Source of the DNA: Bacteroidales bacterium
Lineage (GTDB): Bacteria; Bacteroidota; Bacteroidia; Bacteroidales; UBA10428
DNA length: 9,443 bases
Direction of reading: 5' to 3'
Assembly (NCBI GenBank): GCA_030626465.1
Contig: DAOUOU010000101.1
Span: 1 to 9,443, forward strand
The notes below the pieces were generated by a model that was given only the letters and a program-made list of their open reading frames with translations, did no database searches and had not been told where the DNA came from. How positions within the stretch are numbered: the stretch's first letter is position 1; every line of letters begins with the position of its first letter. Made by a program: the position numbers and the translations under genes. Positions 7,321 through 9,443 of this stretch are shown here, piece after piece.

Positions 7321-7372
7321 GCTTTAGCTATTCGACGAAGTCAACCCGCTTTAGCTATTCGACGAAGTCAAC
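7321..7372 (+). repeat. Two tandem copies of a 25-bp repeat, period 27 bp
   Basis: A 25-bp unit beginning GCTTTAGCTATTCG and ending CGAAGTCAAC occurs identically at 7321-7345 and 7348-7372, separated by CC. The first copy lies in a hairpin context: AATAGC (7317-7322) pairs with GCTATT (7327-7332) around TTTA. Two copies with a 2-bp spacer are too few and too close for a CRISPR. A 27-bp period also gives the local open frame its 9-residue repetition. Confidence 0.9.
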
Positions 7373-7406
7373 GGAGCTCATGATCCGTCAGTTGACGGAG
7401 AATAAC

Positions 7407-7449
7407 TACGAAAATTGGGATTTTACTTTTCGTAAATGACCAATTTTCG
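7407..7449. repeat. Two overlapping, mutually exclusive hairpins
   Basis: TACGAAAA (7407-7414) pairs with TTTTCGTA (7427-7434), an 8-bp perfect stem with a 12-nt loop. CGAAAATTGG (7409-7418) pairs with CCAATTTTCG (7440-7449), a 10-bp perfect stem with a 21-nt loop. Both use the same left arm, so only one can form at a time. No T-run follows (GGCGGGTATAAC), so neither looks like an intrinsic terminator. Confidence 0.6.
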
Positions 7450-7569
7450 GGCGGGTATAACACAGCAATTGGAGTTTTCTTGCAAGCACTAATTAATTGA
7501 ATCCTACATCCCCCTAAATCCATATAGTAAACACTTTTCATCTGTTTAGAATTTGTTTTTCATTTGTCA

Positions 7570-7690
7570 GATGGAACGTACCATGATTGAATAACTTAGC
7601 GAACCCTGAAAGGATCAACGAAGTTAACCGATCTCATGAGCTATGCGAGTAATTATTCAATCATGGATGTTTCATCTTTTTATTTCTTTT
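7570..7690 (+). terminator. Long inverted repeat with T-rich tail: terminator-like hairpin or small repeat element
   Basis: The left arm at 7570-7594 (GATGGAACGTACCATGATTG, then AATAA) is the inverse of the right arm at 7653-7676, with 14 contiguous perfect pairs next to the loop. In plus-strand RNA the remaining positions pair too, with two G-U wobbles and a one-base bulge, giving a stem of about 24 bp. Directly after it comes TTTTTATTTCTTTT (7677-7690). The 58-nt loop is longer than in a usual terminator and contains the core TCAACGAAGTTAA (7615-7627), also found at 7272-7284. It may terminate read-through from the BFN gene, encode a structured RNA, or be a MITE-like insertion. The pairing is certain; the function is inferred. 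Confidence 0.6.
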
Positions 7691-7835
7691 CGCTTCGATT
7701 AACTTGGTCTGTCTGGCTAAGAGCTGATTAATAAATTCATATCATTATATAAATTTTTCAATGCATCGATAATGAAGAAAAGAATAAAACTTATCCTGAT
7801 TTAATACATACCAAAAATCATAGAAAATTAATCTA

Positions 7836-7863
7836 TTGCTTAATTCGAAGAATCGTATATTCG
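7836..7863 (+). promoter_or_regulatory. Possible promoter of the PAS sensor gene
   Basis: TTG (7836-7838), a 17-bp spacer and TATATTCG (7856-7863) form a one-mismatch version of the Bacteroidota promoter. Transcription would start only a few bases before ATG 7873, giving a nearly leaderless message, so this is a weak call. Confidence 0.3.
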
Positions 7864-7872
7864 CTTTAGAAA

Positions 7873-9443
7873 ATGAATTCATCGAAAATAACCAAGATCA
7901 GATTTAATGCTCTGGAAGAATTCACAAATATTTCTTCTTTAGGAATATTTTGGGCCAATTCAAGCGGCTCTCTTATTAAGCTTAATGATTCCTTATTGAC
8001 ATTACTTGGTTATAAAAATGAAAAAGAAGCATTAAAAGCCTACGATTCAGATGCATCGAATATTTTTCAGGATAAAATATCCGTCAAACAATTATTTAAT
8101 ACTATTCAACCGAATAGTACTTCAATATTTCAACCTTTAGTATTAACAGCATCTAAGAAAAAAACTGTAAAAAGCTTTTTAACTCTTGAGAAAATATCTG
8201 CTGAAGAAGAATTCCTTGTTGGCTATCTTAATCCGCTTGAAAATTCAGACTCCACTGCTATTAAAGTAAAAAATGAGAATAGTCTCAGGGAAATTGAAAA
8301 TGAAATCTTCGATACACATCTCCGGAAAAAAGACATTTTGGATAATATCCCTTATCTCGCATGGCTGAAAGACAAAAGCGGCCGTTACGTCTCAGTTAAT
8401 GATCCTTTTATTAAATTCTTTAATTTTGATTACCAGCAAATTATAGGTAAAACTGATAAACAGATTTTTCCTAAAGAAATTGCTGCCAAGCATGAATCGT
8501 ATGACAGGGAAACAAAAAAAATTGGAAAGCGACGGTTTTGGGAAGATAACTGGGGCAATAAAGATACTGCATACTGGGTCGAAATAAACACCACCCCAAT
8601 ATTTGATAATAATAAACAGCTTATCGGTATTTCCGGGATTTCGCGTGATATCACAGACCGGAAGACAATGGAAGATACAATCATAAGAAACGAAGAACAT
8701 TTCCGATCACTATTACAGTACTCTTCAGATGCTATAACCATACTTGATAAATCAGGGAAGATTGTATTCGAAAGCTCACTTCGTAACCGGATTTCTGACT
8801 TCATGATCGATGAGATTATCGGTAAATCATTTCAAGATATTATCCATCCTGAAGATGTAAACATATTTAAAGAAGCACTGGAATCGATTAATACAGAACC
8901 TGGAGCTCAAATAAAATGTGAATACCGAAGTCTACATAAAAATAAAAAGTGGATATATGTTGAATCAATATTTTCAAACCATTTAGATAATCCTTCAATT
9001 CAGGGTATTGTTGTTAATACTCGTAATATTTCAGACCGTAAAATGTCTGAACTAAAAGAAAGGGTTTATCATGATAATCTTATCTTTCTTAGCAATTCTG
9101 CCCTTGAACTTCTGGGCTTATCTGATCGCAATGATATTTTCAAGTTTATAGGTAAAAAACTGAACAGCTTCTTTGAGTCTTCATTAGTAATTGTATCTTC
9201 TTACATTGAAGATGAAAAATGCTTTGAAATTAAACAAATAGATGGTATTGAAAGCCATTTAGCTAAGGTATCCAAATCACTTGGTCTGAATCCAATCGGT
9301 TTAAAATACGAACATAATTATATACCTGAAAATCTTGAAAATTCAGGCAATGTGACCATATTCACCGGATCGATAGACAAGCTGAATCTTGGTACGCTGA
9401 AGAAAGCTGGAGTAAAAACCGCACTTAAAATATTAAAGGTAAA
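7873..9443 (+). CDS. Multi-PAS/GAF sensor protein, probable histidine kinase, N-terminal part
   Basis: 523 complete codons, open to the right edge. ATG 7873 is the first possible start because an in-frame TAG lies at 7867-7869. Domains in order: a divergent PAS at about 13-120 (GIFWANSSGSLIKLNDSLLTLLGY); a PAS/PAC at about 152-263 (ILDNIPYLAWLKDKSGRYVS to GISGISRDITDRK); a PAS/PAC at about 275-390 (FRSLLQYSSDAITILDKSGK, IIGKSFQDIIHPEDV, VVNTRNISDRK); and a GAF-like domain from about 400 (YHDNLIFLSNSALELLGLSD) that runs off the edge. No signal peptide or membrane segment is present, so this part is cytosolic. The histidine phospho-acceptor and ATPase domains would lie further on and are inferred from the family; a GGDEF output or a response-regulator fusion is possible. 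The ligand is not predictable. The 660-bp repeat-rich gap upstream separates it from the BFN gene, so the two are probably not one operon. Confidence 0.9.
   Translation, partial: MNSSKITKIRFNALEEFTNISSLGIFWANSSGSLIKLNDSLLTLLGYKNEKEALKAYDSDASNIFQDKISVKQLFNTIQPNSTSIFQPLVLTASKKKTVKSFLTLEKISAEEEFLVGYLNPLENSDSTAIKVKNENSLREIENEIFDTHLRKKDILDNIPYLAWLKDKSGRYVSVNDPFIKFFNFDYQQIIGKTDKQIFPKEIAAKHESYDRETKKIGKRRFWEDNWGNKDTAYWVEINTTPIFDNNKQLIGISGISRDITDRKTMEDTIIRNEEHFRSLLQYSSDAITILDKSGKIVFESSLRNRISDFMIDEIIGKSFQDIIHPEDVNIFKEALESINTEPGAQIKCEYRSLHKNKKWIYVESIFSNHLDNPSIQGIVVNTRNISDRKMSELKERVYHDNLIFLSNSALELLGLSDRNDIFKFIGKKLNSFFESSLVIVSSYIEDEKCFEIKQIDGIESHLAKVSKSLGLNPIGLKYEHNYIPENLENSGNVTIFTGSIDKLNLGTLKKAGVKTALKILKV

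Larger units (their letters stand above)
7240..7490. repeat. Candidate 250-bp MITE-like element with imperfect terminal inverted repeats
   Basis: AGTGCTTGATAAGAA starts at 7240, and its near inverse TTCTTGCAAGCACT ends at 7490. The outer 8 bp are perfect, and the alignment continues for about 14 positions with one small mismatch/gap. Between them are the tandem repeat (7321-7372), two copies of ACGGAGCTCA (7265-7274 and 7371-7380), several CGAAGT-containing motifs and overlapping hairpins. No target-site duplication is obvious and there is no transposase, so it would have to be non-autonomous or degenerate. It may instead be an intergenic repeat of another kind. Confidence 0.4.
7211..7872. 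other. Gene-poor intergenic region with repeats and hairpins
   Basis: About 660 bp between the BFN gene and the PAS sensor holds no credible protein gene. The only open frame of note (7245-7439) is produced by the tandem repeat. What it does hold is listed separately: a candidate element with imperfect terminal inverted repeats (7240-7490), a tandem 25-bp repeat, overlapping hairpins, and a long stem with a T-rich tail (7570-7690). The stretches 7491-7569 and 7691-7830 are AT-rich and show nothing I can name. No tRNA- or rRNA-like sequence is seen. Confidence 0.8.

Noticed and set aside
7321..7372. Possible CRISPR array
   Set aside because: There are only two repeat copies with a 2-bp gap, no spacers of normal length and no cas genes in the window.
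7245..7439. Open frame of 64 codons containing two copies of the residue unit FSYSTKST
   Set aside because: It is created by the 27-bp tandem repeat, begins inside the repeat element, lacks a ribosome-binding site, and resembles no protein family.
7772..7804. Tiny frame MKKRIKLILI followed by a stop
   Set aside because: It looks like the start of a signal peptide but has only ten codons in AT-rich DNA, with no promoter or ribosome site; most likely chance.
8392..8804. Minus-strand open frames opposite the PAS sensor
   Set aside because: They lie wholly inside the well-supported PAS coding region and show no domain or start signals of their own.

Overview
This window most likely comes from the chromosome of an AT-rich member of the Bacteroidota, plausibly Bacteroidales/Marinilabiliales-like. 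The signs are two good matches to the Bacteroidota housekeeping promoter (TTTG ... TAnnTTTG), weak Shine-Dalgarno sequences, a BFN-UVR fusion protein, a long-tailed ribosomal protein L21, signal peptides cut before Gln, and a soluble multi-PAS sensor. The species cannot be fixed from sequence alone.

Left part (1-1632, minus strand): an NfeD-like membrane protein followed 18 bp later by a stomatin/SPFH protein that runs off the left edge, a classic membrane-scaffold pair. Upstream of them lies an unrecognised small coiled-coil lipoprotein.

Second part (1716-4021, plus strand): a two-gene operon with a 4-bp ATGA overlap. It encodes a secreted protein with five OmpL47-type beta repeats and a secreted YfiR-like (DUF4154) protein. 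This is the least understood protein-coding unit here.

Third part (4041-6342, minus strand): rplU (L21 with a Lys/Ala/Pro/Thr-rich tail as long as its core), rpmA (L27) and serS (seryl-tRNA synthetase). A strong promoter precedes rplU. A strong minus-strand intrinsic terminator lies between rpmA and serS, so close to serS that serS expression probably depends on readthrough or conditional antitermination.

Fourth part (6599-7210, plus strand): a bifunctional-nuclease family protein with a C-terminal UVR domain, transcribed divergently from rplU.

Fifth part (7211-7872): about 660 bp without a credible gene but full of structure. It holds a candidate 250-bp repeat element bounded by imperfect inverted repeats, with two 25-bp tandem copies and two overlapping, mutually exclusive hairpins. 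A second, separate element forms a 24-bp stem followed by a T-rich run. Both share a 13-nt core, so they probably belong to one intergenic repeat family. This is the best candidate for something undescribed.

Right end (7873-9443, plus strand): the N-terminal 523 residues of a PAS-PAS-PAS-GAF sensor, presumably a histidine kinase whose catalytic end lies outside the window.
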